Below are positions 32,721 to 42,814 of a DNA stretch of 64,000 nucleotides, piece after piece. A program made the translations under genes and the position numbers. Under the pieces are notes generated by a model. It searched no databases. It saw nothing but the letters and a program-made list of their open reading frames with translations, and had not been told where the DNA came from. The first letter of the stretch is position 1. Every line of letters begins with the position of its first letter. The stretch is taken from the NCBI GenBank assembly GCA_963576565.1, contig OY755038.1, forward strand, positions 62,472,366 to 62,536,365. The letters are read 5' to 3'. The DNA is from Aspidapion aeneum (Eukaryota > Arthropoda > Insecta > Coleoptera > Brentidae).

Positions 32721-34676
32721 CTAAAAATACACACTGAACTACTGCTTAAACTCGGCACAAGAGTGTTCAGATGTTAACTCACACGATTTCGTTTATTCTT
32801 TTAGTCTTGGTTTTATCCTTCGTTTATCTCCCATTTACAAAAGTGCATAACTCGTATTTATTTTATCTTCTCCTCATCAAATTAATAAAGATATCAAAGG
32901 GGGCGGAGCCTCGGTTGTTCCTGGTCGACCTGTGGACCCAAATATGTTTTCGTGCTATCAAAACTAGCTAATCCGTGAAGGATATGAGGTTCGGATTGTC
33001 CCAATATCCTCGAAAATAAACATAAGCGAATGAAATGTTCATCTAAATGTTTCCTTCCTGTTACTGAAACCATTTGTGATGCGGCAACGCCGCCATTCCT
33101 CAGCAGAACAGCTGTTTATCTTCGTGAACGTCAAAGAAAATTATGAAATTTCACAGATAAACAAAACAATCAAAAGTTTTTATGTGATTTTCCCGAAACC
33201 TGTGATCTTAAATTCCAATTACGATGTCCAGATAATGCGATGTGCGTAGTGTCCACAGTAATTCGATGGAATGTCTCCTTTTAAGGTAATTTCCTAGACA
33301 CTATATAACCTCCAAACCTAGCTCTATAAAATACCCTTAATTTGTGTACAGAAAGACGAGTCGAAGAGCCTTGATTATTTACCTAAATAAACAAATATGT
33401 AACGTTGCCTTAAACGCAAAAATGACACGTTACAATACACCACTTGTTGTACAGTGTTTCTACTTAAAATGCCAAACTGGCTGCAGTAAATTACAACTTA
33501 TACTGTCTGCGATTCTTGAGATTTGGTTGGTTTTAATACACTATCTTGTACAGTGTTTCGACTTGAAATGGCAACTAATTACAAAAATTGTTCTACAAGT
33601 TTTAATCTTTGTCGGTTAGTTTCATTAATTTGGCTTTGTTTCGACTAGTTTCCGTTCGTTCCTATTAGTTTGTGTTGTATAAATACTATTTTGCTTTATT
33701 TTCGTTAGTTTTGCTTTATTCGCATTAGTTTTTGTTAGTTTTTATTACATGACACTGTTTTATTCCGTTCTCTTCCTAAATTTCTATAGGACGTTCTACC
33801 AATTTTTAACACACCGTTTGTACCGGTTAAATTCAGTCAGTTCCGCTTTGTAACAATGAGTTTCCGTTTCCGGGTTTTTAAAAAACTCTTATTCAGTCAA
33901 GTTATAATTTGGAGCTATAGGAATTTTGCCTATTGAGATTTTGGAGGAATTGCATAAGCAAAATTGCTTTGTTGTTTCGTATCTTATAATAACGCTTAAT
34001 CAATGTTCATATGTAAGGCAATTTAGAGAAACGGCAACACCTTTTCCACGTGAATAGGCCCTTTGAGACCTTTTACTTTACCTTGTCACAGTTAACTATC
34101 TAAGTGTCACTTGGAGAACTCAATTAAGCTGCTAACTGGTCCTTAATTAGCACTCTTGAGTTGAGGTGCTCCTGGGAAAATAAGGCGTGACCTTTATAAC
34201 GATCTAAATAAGTCTAAACAATATAAAAAATGGCTAAATATTTGTGAATTCTAGAAAACCATAATTTTGTTTTGGTTAAATATTATTAAAGTTTGCACAT
34301 TTTCAATGACGGTTTGTGACAAAAGCTAAAGGGTCTTATACTTTTTGTTCTTTTTCTTTTAACTATTTACCTCTGCAGCTTAGAGAGATTAAAGATATTA
34401 AAAAGTTGAAGGCAGCTGTAAAAAATTTTCTCGGTGAGAAAGCATATTATAATTCAGAAGAATTTTTTGATGACAAAATTTAATTAAGAACATTTATTAT
34501 AACCTTTTAGATACTTTTTTATATAAGAACACTGTTTGTATGCTTGTTGTAGTGTTTATTTGAACTAGCAGTAATTCCACGCCACAGCATCCACCGAAGG
34601 GAGCTGCCATGTCACGAAAAAAAATCTAAATTTTGATAACATGTATTAGTGTACTTAGCAATACTCAATTAATAGC
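32721..34676. other. Non-coding stretch
   Basis: It contains the second copy of the 50-bp block (33500-33540) and a degenerate TTAGTTT-CGTT-rich tract at 33610-33760. No gene supported. Confidence 0.45.
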
Positions 34677-35125
34677 TAGAGAAGGTATTATTTTCGCCAA
34701 AATTTGTTTTTTGAGATAACGTCGAAATTTGTTTTTTGAGTTGAAAATGTGCTATTTGGGTGTATTTTGACCTATCTTAGCAATATCGTTGTAATGTCTG
34801 TCTGTCTGTGTGTGTGTATATATTATTTCTATCAGTAGCACGGTAGCTCCTAAGCCGCTGAACCGATTCTTATACAATTTTCAGGTAAAATAGTGTGCGA
34901 CACTCTGACGAGCTGATTAGATTTTGGTCAAAATCCATTAATGCTAATGACAGTTTTTTGACAATTAAAAAGTTTTATTAATTTAAACTGTTTAACGGAG
35001 CATCCGTATTAATATGGCGTTTTCGGAATATAGTAGACTACATTTTTGTTATATCAAGAAACTTCGTAAGAGCTTTATTTTCTGAGATATTTACAAAAAA
35101 CTGTTTTCAAGGCTGATATATCATG
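34677..35125 (-). mobile_element. MITE, CCTTCCTAGC family, copy 3
   Basis: It reads on the minus strand in the same order as the 55057-55522 copy: AGCCATGATATATCAGCC, TTATAACAAAAATG-type, ACTGTCATTAGCATTAATGG, TTTTGACCAAAATCTAATCAG, the CACACACACAGACAGACAG tract, and AATAATACCTTCTC. The termini are eroded. Confidence 0.7.
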
Positions 35126-35197
35126 GCTTTACTTGAAGTGTCAAATCAGATCATTCATGGATCCATTTGTTTTTATTTCTATTGTATTAAATCTAAT

Positions 35198-35456
35198 CAG
35201 CGGCGTAGCGTGGGGGGGGGGGGCGGGGGATTCGTCGCCCCTCCCCGCCCCGAAGGTACTGGCGCCTCACGGGTGGCCGAAGCGCCCTATGCTGTATTAA
35301 GTTATTAAGTAGCAGGGGTGCCAACGGCAAAGTGAGAGGGCGGCAAAGGAAACGAAAGATATGATGACCTTTTATCTTGTTTTGGTCGCAAGATTTTTGA
35401 GGGGCGCCCTTTTTACTGTCGGCCCCCCCCGCCCCTTCAGGCACGCTACGCTGCTG
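35198..35456. mobile_element. hAT-like MITE with perfect 8-bp duplication
   Basis: The termini CAGCGGCGTAGCGTGGGGGG and inverse (CACGCTACGCTGCTG) are flanked by AATCTAAT at 35190-35197 and 35457-35464, the 8-bp duplication expected of hAT. The interior GATGACCTTTTATCTTGTTT plus GGTCGCAAGATTTTTGAGGG is shared, inverted, with 44359-44614, so both belong to one family. It is non-coding. Confidence 0.9.
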
Positions 35457-35464
35457 AATCTAAT

Positions 35465-35986
35465 GTAAAAACAAATTTGACGGAAGAAATCTTTATTATT
35501 GGATGAATGATCCTATACAGAAAAATTAAATTATATAAATATAAATAAAATTAACCTCACTTTTTTGACATGGCAAAAATAGATTTAAAATTATAGTAAA
35601 TTTTATTAATTTTTAATTATTTATACCAATGCGGAAAATGGTCCATAAAAAAAGTCCATACGCACATTAAAGGTCAGTGGCTTAACTATCATACAAGGCA
35701 AAAGAAAAATTTCTAGGTCTATTGGTTTCAGCAGCAAAATAAATTTTTAAATGGAAAAATCGCAAAAATCTTAGAATTGGCAATGTCTATCTGTCTAGTG
35801 AAACTTCGCTTGGGGCTTGTTTTACTTGACAATGTATCGTATAATAAAAGTCATCATCGTCAGGGGTTCTTATTTATAGCCACATACTGTTTTGCGTGAC
35901 ATCCTAGTATGGAGGTTCAAGTGCCATCTTCGTACACTGACATTAATTAGTTTGTCTCTTTGGTGAATGAAATCGTTCAGTTTTAG
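35465..35986. other. Non-coding stretch
   Basis: AT-rich, no features recognised. Confidence 0.4.
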
Positions 35987-36072
35987 CAGTGGCGTACGCA
36001 GAAGAGAAGGGGGCTGGGGGCTTAATCCTTCCTCTGCCAAACCCCTTGGAAAATTTTATGCATACGCCACTG
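35987..36072. mobile_element. Tiny hAT-like MITE (86 bp)
   Basis: CAGTGGCGTACGCAGAAG ... TTATGCATACGCCACTG, the same end type as 35198 and 1578. The flanking duplication is not conserved. Confidence 0.65.
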
Positions 36073-36808
36073 GGCATTACAAAAAACTAACCATAGTTTT
36101 CCTTATCGGTATATTTTGATAATTTACCATATCGATACCCTAATTCTGATACGTTTAATTCCCAAAAAAATAAAAATTCATATTTTTGCGTCAATGGTTA
36201 GTATAATTATGTATCATAACAAAAACATTTCATGTAAAAAAAGCCAAGTACGCGAAAATGGCATTCCGTAAAAAGAATTGAGATAAAAGTAAAGCCAAGT
36301 TCTCCAATACAAATTTCAAAATGAAAGGTTCTTACTAGTTTGGAAATGTTTTTTTAAACTTTGCTATTACAGCCAAACTTCTTTATGTTCAATTTAGCAC
36401 TGTGCCTAAGAGTCATTTACAGCCGTAATAGCCAAGAAAAATATCCTGAATTTTTTGAAGGGGAAGAAATGTTAAGTGTTTAATTGTTATAATGTTTTGA
36501 TAATATTTGTCAGTCAGATTGAGGTCAGAATTGGAATAAAAAAGTAAAGAAAAAGTCAGACAGATTTTTTTATTTTACAATAACCAAAAATATTATGTAC
36601 ATATTGCAACTCACGCCCAGCTATAATTTTGACAAAATTTTCCTGTGATGTCGGAAGTTTATATAATTTGTTGGCTTCAACATCAAATAATTCGGTTTCA
36701 ACCTTTTTACATAAAAAATTATATTTGTAAACAAAACAAATACACAACATACGTCACAATCTCAGATTAATCTGTTTCGTCGATCAAAATGTACGGAGCA
36801 ACCAGATT
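36073..36808. other. Non-coding stretch
   Basis: AT-rich, nothing supported. The minus-strand frame at 36556-36750 has no recognisable domain. Confidence 0.4.
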
Positions 36809-36893
36809 TACGTCCGACTAGAGTCCCTGTATGTTGACATATTTGGATAATATATCCAAATATGTCAACATACAGGGACTCTACGTCCGACTA
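36809..36893. mobile_element. Perfect 61-bp palindrome flanked by 12-bp direct repeats
   Basis: TACGTCCGACTA at 36809-36820 and 36882-36893 flanks a palindrome (36821-36881) with 28-bp perfect arms (GAGTCCCTGTATGTTGACAT plus ATTTGGAT) and a 5-bp centre AATAT. Sequence and design match 41230-41311. Confidence 0.85.
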
Positions 36894-37061
36894 GTCTGAG
36901 CAGAATTACCGAACGATTCAGATCTACCTCCCCTAGATCTAGATAGAATTAACGAACGATTTCGATCAAAAAGATTAATTCGACGTAAATACCGAACGCA
37001 GCTACTAAATCGTTGCTTGGTTAAATTGAACTAGTGTTTTTTACAAGACGCTAGCCCTACC

Positions 37062-37650
37062 AAGTCCACTTCCAATCCCTGACTTTGCATGCGTAGATCT
37101 ACCAACATTATTTACCTCATGTATTAGAATAGATGTACAGGATGATTTTCACTTGCACGAAACCTAATCAGATCTAACCGAACCGAACCATAGCAAACTA
37201 AACCAATATTAAAAAAAAAAAACTTTCCTGACTTCCTACCCGGGATCCTAGAGGATGTGAATCCGAACCGGACCGTACCGAACCAAACCTATCCAAACCT
37301 AACCCTACCCAACTAAACCTAATTAGCAGTACGTGTTGTAGTTTAATTTGGTTAGGTTAGGTTTGGTTCAGTTTAGTTAGGTTCGGTTTGGTTCGGTTCG
37401 GATTCACATCCTCTAGGATCCCGGGCAGAAAGTCCAAGAAGTTTTTTTTTTGAAAAAAATTATTGGTTCAGTTTCCTTTGGTTCAGTTAGATTTGATTAG
37501 GTTTTGTTAGGTTAGGTTTTTGAAACTTTCTATTTTCATGTGGTTAGAATCATTCAAGTGAAAATCACCCTGTATTCATCTATTCTAATACATGAGGTAA
37601 ATAATATTGGTAGATCTGCGCATGCGAAGTCAGGGATTGAAAGTGGACTT
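37062..37650. mobile_element. 589-bp hairpin element with TTAGG-like interior
   Basis: Long inverted arms: AAGTCCACTTCCAATCCCTG, GCATGCGTAGATCTACCAA, TTATTTACCTCATGTATTAG and GATTTTCACTTG on the left return inverted on the right up to AAGTGGACTT. Closer to the centre GGGATCCTAGAGGATGTGAA is also mirrored. The middle third is rich in degenerate AACCTAACC / GGTTAGGTT / GGTTCGGTT repeats in both orientations. Non-coding; the frames over it are artefacts. Confidence 0.75.
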
Positions 37651-40186
37651 TCCATTTTCAACTGTCATGAATTGTTTTCTTGCAGGCAGTCAAAAATGCA
37701 CAGTTTTGAGTCTTTGGGCGAGTCAGACCGGGTGCTATTCCATCTGTGGAAAAAATGTTGCGATACCTACAAGTTGCACAAGAAAAGTGTTAAGTCTGAA
37801 CTCCAAGAAATTACTTTAAATTCGATAATTACACCTACATTGGCAGTTAAACTCACACCAGGAAAATCTTTATGTAATACAAGTGCTAAACGCAATGATT
37901 CTCATCACAAACCAATTCAGAATCATCCGTAGAGGAGGAATATCTTAATCAAGACGAAGGAGCTAGCAAACTGGATGAAGCTCTTGTGACTCTCGGACTT
38001 GGGTCTATGAACGTAAAGAAACTACCTTATCCCAAATAGCTTCCTTTCTTAAGAAAAAAATTGGACGAAGTATCTTTCGCAGTCAAAGAATCTATTGAAA
38101 AGTCCTTTGATATTGCAATTTCTGAGATAACGAACATAATGCTGATAATTTTTGTAACGAATATTCGTCATTAATCGATGCTCTAAAACTAAGACTAAAG
38201 ACTTACATCTGATCAAGAGAAAATTAATATAATAAATCTAAGTGGATAATGGTCTCGAAAAAGAATTTCAAGCCAGCGATCATTTGGTTCGATTAAAAAA
38301 AAGTTGGTTATAGAGCAAGGAATGATTCTTTCAAATTATTCGGAAAAAAAGAAGCCTCCAATAAATTTGAGAGCACCACTGTCGATTTTGTAACCAAGTT
38401 TTATGTAGAACAGTTTTTTAAATTGGCCCGGAATTAAGGATTATGTCAGTGTTAAAATGCAAGATGGTTCTAGAGGACAGAGTTTTTGTGGGCTTTAAAT
38501 CTGAAAACCCGGATTTAAAAATTAGTTTTAGTAAATTTGAGTGGTGTGTTTTGGCTGGTTCTTTAGGTACACACACTGTTTGCGTGTGTCTCTTGCACAA
38601 AAATCCAAAGTTAATGGCTGCCGCCAGAACTATTGACTACAAAGTCATCCTTAGAGCCATGGTTTGCGACACAAGCACCGAAATATGTATGCCAGGTCAT
38701 TGCAATGATTGCCCTGGAAAAGAAAATGCTAGGAAAATACAGGGTGTTCCAACTAAAAGGTAACAGAGGTGTTTTTGGGTATTTTTCGTGCGAATTTGGA
38801 GAAACGCTCGAACACGTCGATTTTGTTTGCGAGGGGGACACTCATTGGCTATCTTGAAATTTTTGTGGCACGCACCATCTTCGAGGGGTATACTTTACCC
38901 CTATATTTTGAATAAGGAAAGTGGGTCTAGTGATACCTTGTTTTGAAGCTCTCTTGAATATCTATATAACCATGTAAAATTTTTGAAAATCCATAGATTA
39001 GTTTTTATGATATTTGCTTTTAAATTTTTAAATTTTACATGGAATGATAAAATAAAAATTAAAACCGAAAAATATAAAATTCTGATTAAATTTTTATTTT
39101 ATCAGTCCATGTTAAATTTGAAAGTTTGAAGGCAATTATCTCAAAAACTAATGGATAGATTTCTGACATTTTAACATGGTTGTAAAGACATTCAAGAGGC
39201 CTTCAAAACAAGGTATCACTAGACCCAGTTTCCCAGTCAAAATATAGGGGTAAAGTATACCCCTCGAAGATGGTGCGTGCTACAAAAATTTCAAGATAGC
39301 CAAAAAGTGTCCCCCTCGTACACAAAATCGACGTGTCCGAGCGTTTGTCCAAATTCGCACGAAAAATACCCAAAAAGACGTCTGTTACCTTTTAGTTGGA
39401 ACACCCTGTATTACTGGAGCAACAAGGTGGTGATGATATTGTAAATTATAAACAGTGGATTTTTAACTCCAGGTTTACCCTCATTAATGTGAGTCAGCAT
39501 AACAGTGATTACATTAGTCAACTGGTTCTTAAAATATATGACTTAAAAGAACATCATTTCATCTCAATGTCGCAGTCGTCGTTTTTAAAATATACCAAAA
39601 ACAATATCAATGAAAACCAGTGCATTTTGCTTGTAGATTTTGCTGAAAATCATAGTTTTGTGGTACAGGACGAAATTCAATCTTTCCATTGGAACAATTT
39701 ACAAGTAACAGGTCATCCTTTTATTTTCTATTTTTTATATGCAAGTAAAATCTTTTTGTGTTTTAAGAGACTGTTTTTAATCAAAGAAAAATTGACAAAA
39801 ATAAATTAAATCATATATTTTTCAGATGGTTGTGGGGGACAATATAAAAATAAAAGAACTTGGCAAGTTTCTGTTTTTATCAACGTGATTTCAACCTCAA
39901 AGCAAAATGGAATTTCTTTGCAACATCGCTTGGTAAAAATCAATGTGATGTGGTTGGAGGTAATGTGAAACATTTTGTTTTACATGATTTCAAACGAACA
40001 ACAACTGGACACATTCTAAACGTACAAGACATGTTTAACTTATGCCATCAAAAACTGAAAAATGTAGAATGCGTACTAGTTTCATCTGCCGAGGTCGAAC
40101 AACAAAGAAATGAACTCGAGGAAAAATTTAATATCGAGGAAAGATTTAACTATAGATGCTATGATGTTCGGTTTCTAAAATTATAG
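37651..40186 (+). pseudogene. Broken member of a multi-copy insect DDE-like protein family
   Basis: Pieces in several frames line up with an uncharacterised family that I know as multi-copy in insects and cnidarians and that looks transposon-derived. In order: MHSFESLGESDRVLFHLWKK; SKLDEALVTLGLGSMNVKKL; NPDLKISFSKFEWCVLAGS with GTHTVCVCLLHKNPKLMAAA; CMPGHCNDCPG; DDIVNYKQWIF; CILLVDFAENHSFVVQDEIQ with SFHWNNLQVTGHPF; DGCGGQYKNK; KAKWNFFATSLGKNQCDVVG followed by G; then FRKL-like end RCYDVRFLKL. The two acidic motifs (VDFAEN, DGxGxQYKN) resemble DDE catalytic Asp. Stops, frameshifts, a missing middle part and a 669-bp hairpin (38740-39408) inactivate it. Function is unknown. Confidence 0.75.
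38740..39408. mobile_element. 669-bp hairpin MITE inside the pseudogene
   Basis: Ends CAGGGTGTTCCAACTAAAAG and inverse, flanked by TA at 38738-38739 and 39409-39410. The arms of about 315 bp are nearly perfect (CACGCACCATCTTCGAGGGG, TATACTTTACCCCTATATTTTG and inverses) around a short loop near 39045. Removing the element and one TA restores continuity of the surrounding reading (..ENARKI | LLEQQ..), so the insertion is clean. A diverged relative lies at 41455-41580 (AACCCTCGAACACATCGATC). Confidence 0.9.
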
Positions 40187-41229
40187 ACCTCAACTTTTTT
40201 TCCGATTTTTTAAATATGACAGTAGGTATAGTCGGTTTTTTTTATAATGGCGGTTTGTCATTAGCCTTTTATCATTTAAACTAATGTACATATGTCATGA
40301 CGTAACCGCCAAAATAAAAAAAGAAACTATAGCTATTAAAAAAGTAAATAAAGTTTTAGATCATAATTTAGTGAATACTGCTCATATAAATAAACTTTAC
40401 CTTCTGATAAACATTAATTTGTGATGCAATTTAACATCACCTAAATATTAAAATAACAGACCTAAATATTAAAATAACAGATTAAAAAAATGTGTAGTGA
40501 CTTTAAGGATTACCGACCCAGATTTTTTATTATTGTTTTTAAAAGTATTTGATACAGTGAAAAAAAACCGATAGACAGGGTCATTTTTGATGCTGAAATT
40601 GAGGGATTTCCCAGACATTAAGTTATGAAACTTCTTCGTGAAATTCCAAGGTAACGTCTACTTTTTAAATATGTTTAATACAAGGAGGATATAGTCCTTG
40701 AGTATAGCTTTCCAACACTGTATCAAAAATGAAAGAAAACATTACATTTATACCCGAAAAAAAATATGAAAACTTCGGGAATTTCGGCGTTTTTTGGATA
40801 TTCTCTGAATTGCTCTAATCAATCCAGTGTAAAAGATTTTGGTAAACAGCACATTTTTTTGAAAACCATTTTTATGCATGTTTTTGAAATTATTTTTTTT
40901 AGGTACTGTTTATTATGAGCATAATTTTTGTCTTTAAAGTCCCATTTTGCCCGTTTTTAGACTTTTTCAATTGCACAGACTAATTGGATTTAAAAATCTT
41001 AAAGTGTGCAAAAGTGGTTAAGCATAAAAAACACTTTTTTTGTAAATTGGATGACTTGGCGTGGAATTGCTCTAAAGTTATACGTTTATGGAGATTGGTC
41101 TGATTGATATTTTGTTTTTTTTTATTTTAACCTTTACCTTAAACTAGTTTCAAGTGCTATTTGCTTTGTCAGTGAAAAATTGCTATGTATTTTTACACAA
41201 TAAAGTATACTCTGAATTGAATTGAATTG
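40187..41229 (+). mobile_element. Non-coding, ending in a probable non-LTR 3' tail
   Basis: The 3' end has AATAAA at 41199-41204 followed by a TTGAA tandem tail (41213-41230), typical of a non-LTR element. The upstream sequence contains no RT that I can read, so the 5' limit is unknown (perhaps about 40490 or later). Confidence 0.45.
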
Positions 41230-41311
41230 ATCTATACTAGAACCCCTGTATGTATGACATATTATATTTTGTAAAAATATGTCATACATACAGGGTCTCT
41301 AATCTATACTA
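41230..41311. mobile_element. 62-bp palindrome flanked by 10-bp direct repeats
   Basis: ATCTATACTA at 41230-41239 and 41302-41311 flanks a hairpin (41240-41301): CCCCTGTATGTATGACATAT and inverse. It is related to 36821-36881 (shared CCCTGTATGT.GACATAT). It sits directly at the tail of the preceding retroelement. Confidence 0.85.
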
Positions 41312-42339
41312 AACTAAGTTTCATAATTTAATCAAACGGAACCTTCGGTTCGATTTGGTAAGTACTAAAGAATTAAATTTATTTGAGTAATTTTTATCAC
41401 ATCGTCTGCACATAATGAATAATGCCCAAAATATCACCTTAACGTATATACAGGCTGGCTGGGCCGTTTTTGAGATAACCCTCGAACACATCGATCTTTG
41501 GCATACCTCTTTAATTTAAATTGGGAACATGGGTCGAGTGATAACCTGTTTTTAAGGGTTTTGGATTCTTTTTACAATGATGTATCTTTTTTTTAATAGA
41601 CATCCGATTTATCCGGTGGACCCGTATAAAGGTATTTCAGTTACAATATTTACAATAATTTCCTAACAATTATTAAAAATTATTCCTTGAAGGCTTAAAA
41701 AACTATTAAGGGAAAAGCAGCACATCCAAGAAGGGACATGCTGCACTCGATTCTGTTGGTTGGACAAATCAGGCCTTACATTTTAACGGTATTCCACTCC
41801 AGGGGCTGTATTAATTGCATGCAGCCTGGATGGAGTTTCATCGAACTAGGGCAACAACTTTTCAGGGTAAATATTTGTTTTAATTATAGTTTCCAAGCAG
41901 TAATTAAAATTACTACTTTGGTTGTGGCTTGTTTTTCTTTATATAAGGTGGTTTTTTTCCAGAGTACCTAACTAGAACGAAATTTATATTCTACTTGAAA
42001 TTTCAAGTTGGGTTTTTGCTTGGAAATCTGATTGTATGTACTGCATAAAGTTATCAGTATACTAAGGTTTTTTTTTAAGTCTGGAAAATGTGGAAAATTT
42101 ATTAGCACTAAATTTAATAAAGATTTTCTTTCCAGTATTGCTGCTAAATTTTGATTGTCTGAAGATTTTTATTTTGTTAAGTGTAATTATTATTTCTTTC
42201 AATTTTTGATTTGAGAAATTAAAACAATTGCAGATACCCAAGAGGATGATATAAATTGATTGTGGGTTCTAAAAATGGAAATTTATGAATACATTTTATA
42301 ATTATTGTATAATTTCATTAATGGTTTTAAAATAGTTAT
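41312..42339. other. Non-coding stretch
   Basis: It contains the diverged hairpin relative at 41455-41580. The plus frame at 41738-41971 has no recognisable domain. Confidence 0.4.
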
Positions 42340-42814
42340 ATTAGCAGATTTAAGGGGGATAATGTCTTCCAGCTTAAATTTTCATCAATAAAAAATCCTA
42401 AAAAACGAGTGAATTTTTTATATTTAATTTGTTTTTGTTCAAAATTTATTGGTTTGTAAATTTGAATTTAAAGGCTACTCTTCATAAACATATATGATGA
42501 TTTATCAAAATTAATAGTTAATTTGTTTATCGTAGCCATTCATTCAAAATTTTGTTTTTAATTTCTTTAATAGTGTTTCCAAAATAAGTAATACTTGTAT
42601 CATCTGCCAAAAAGTTTAATTTTGCCATTTAGTTTTAGTTTTCACAGAGATATTATGTACATTAAAAATAGAATAGGCCCAAGAACAGAAACTTCAGAAA
42701 CACCACATGTAATGTTTCTTGAATGGAGCTTTTCTTGTCATTAATTTTTACAAAACGATTTCGCTTTTTCAAATATGATTTGAACCATTTTCGAATGAAA
42801 CCTCTAAGTATGTA

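Noticed and set aside
37238..37256. CCCGGGATCCTAGAGG resembling a cloning-vector polylinker
   Set aside because: The same sequence is mirrored in the other hairpin arm and lacks the full polylinker order, so contamination is unlikely.
37540..37650. Start of a plus-strand frame upstream of the DDE-like pseudogene
   Set aside because: This part lies in the right arm of the 589-bp hairpin; the family match begins only after about 37660.
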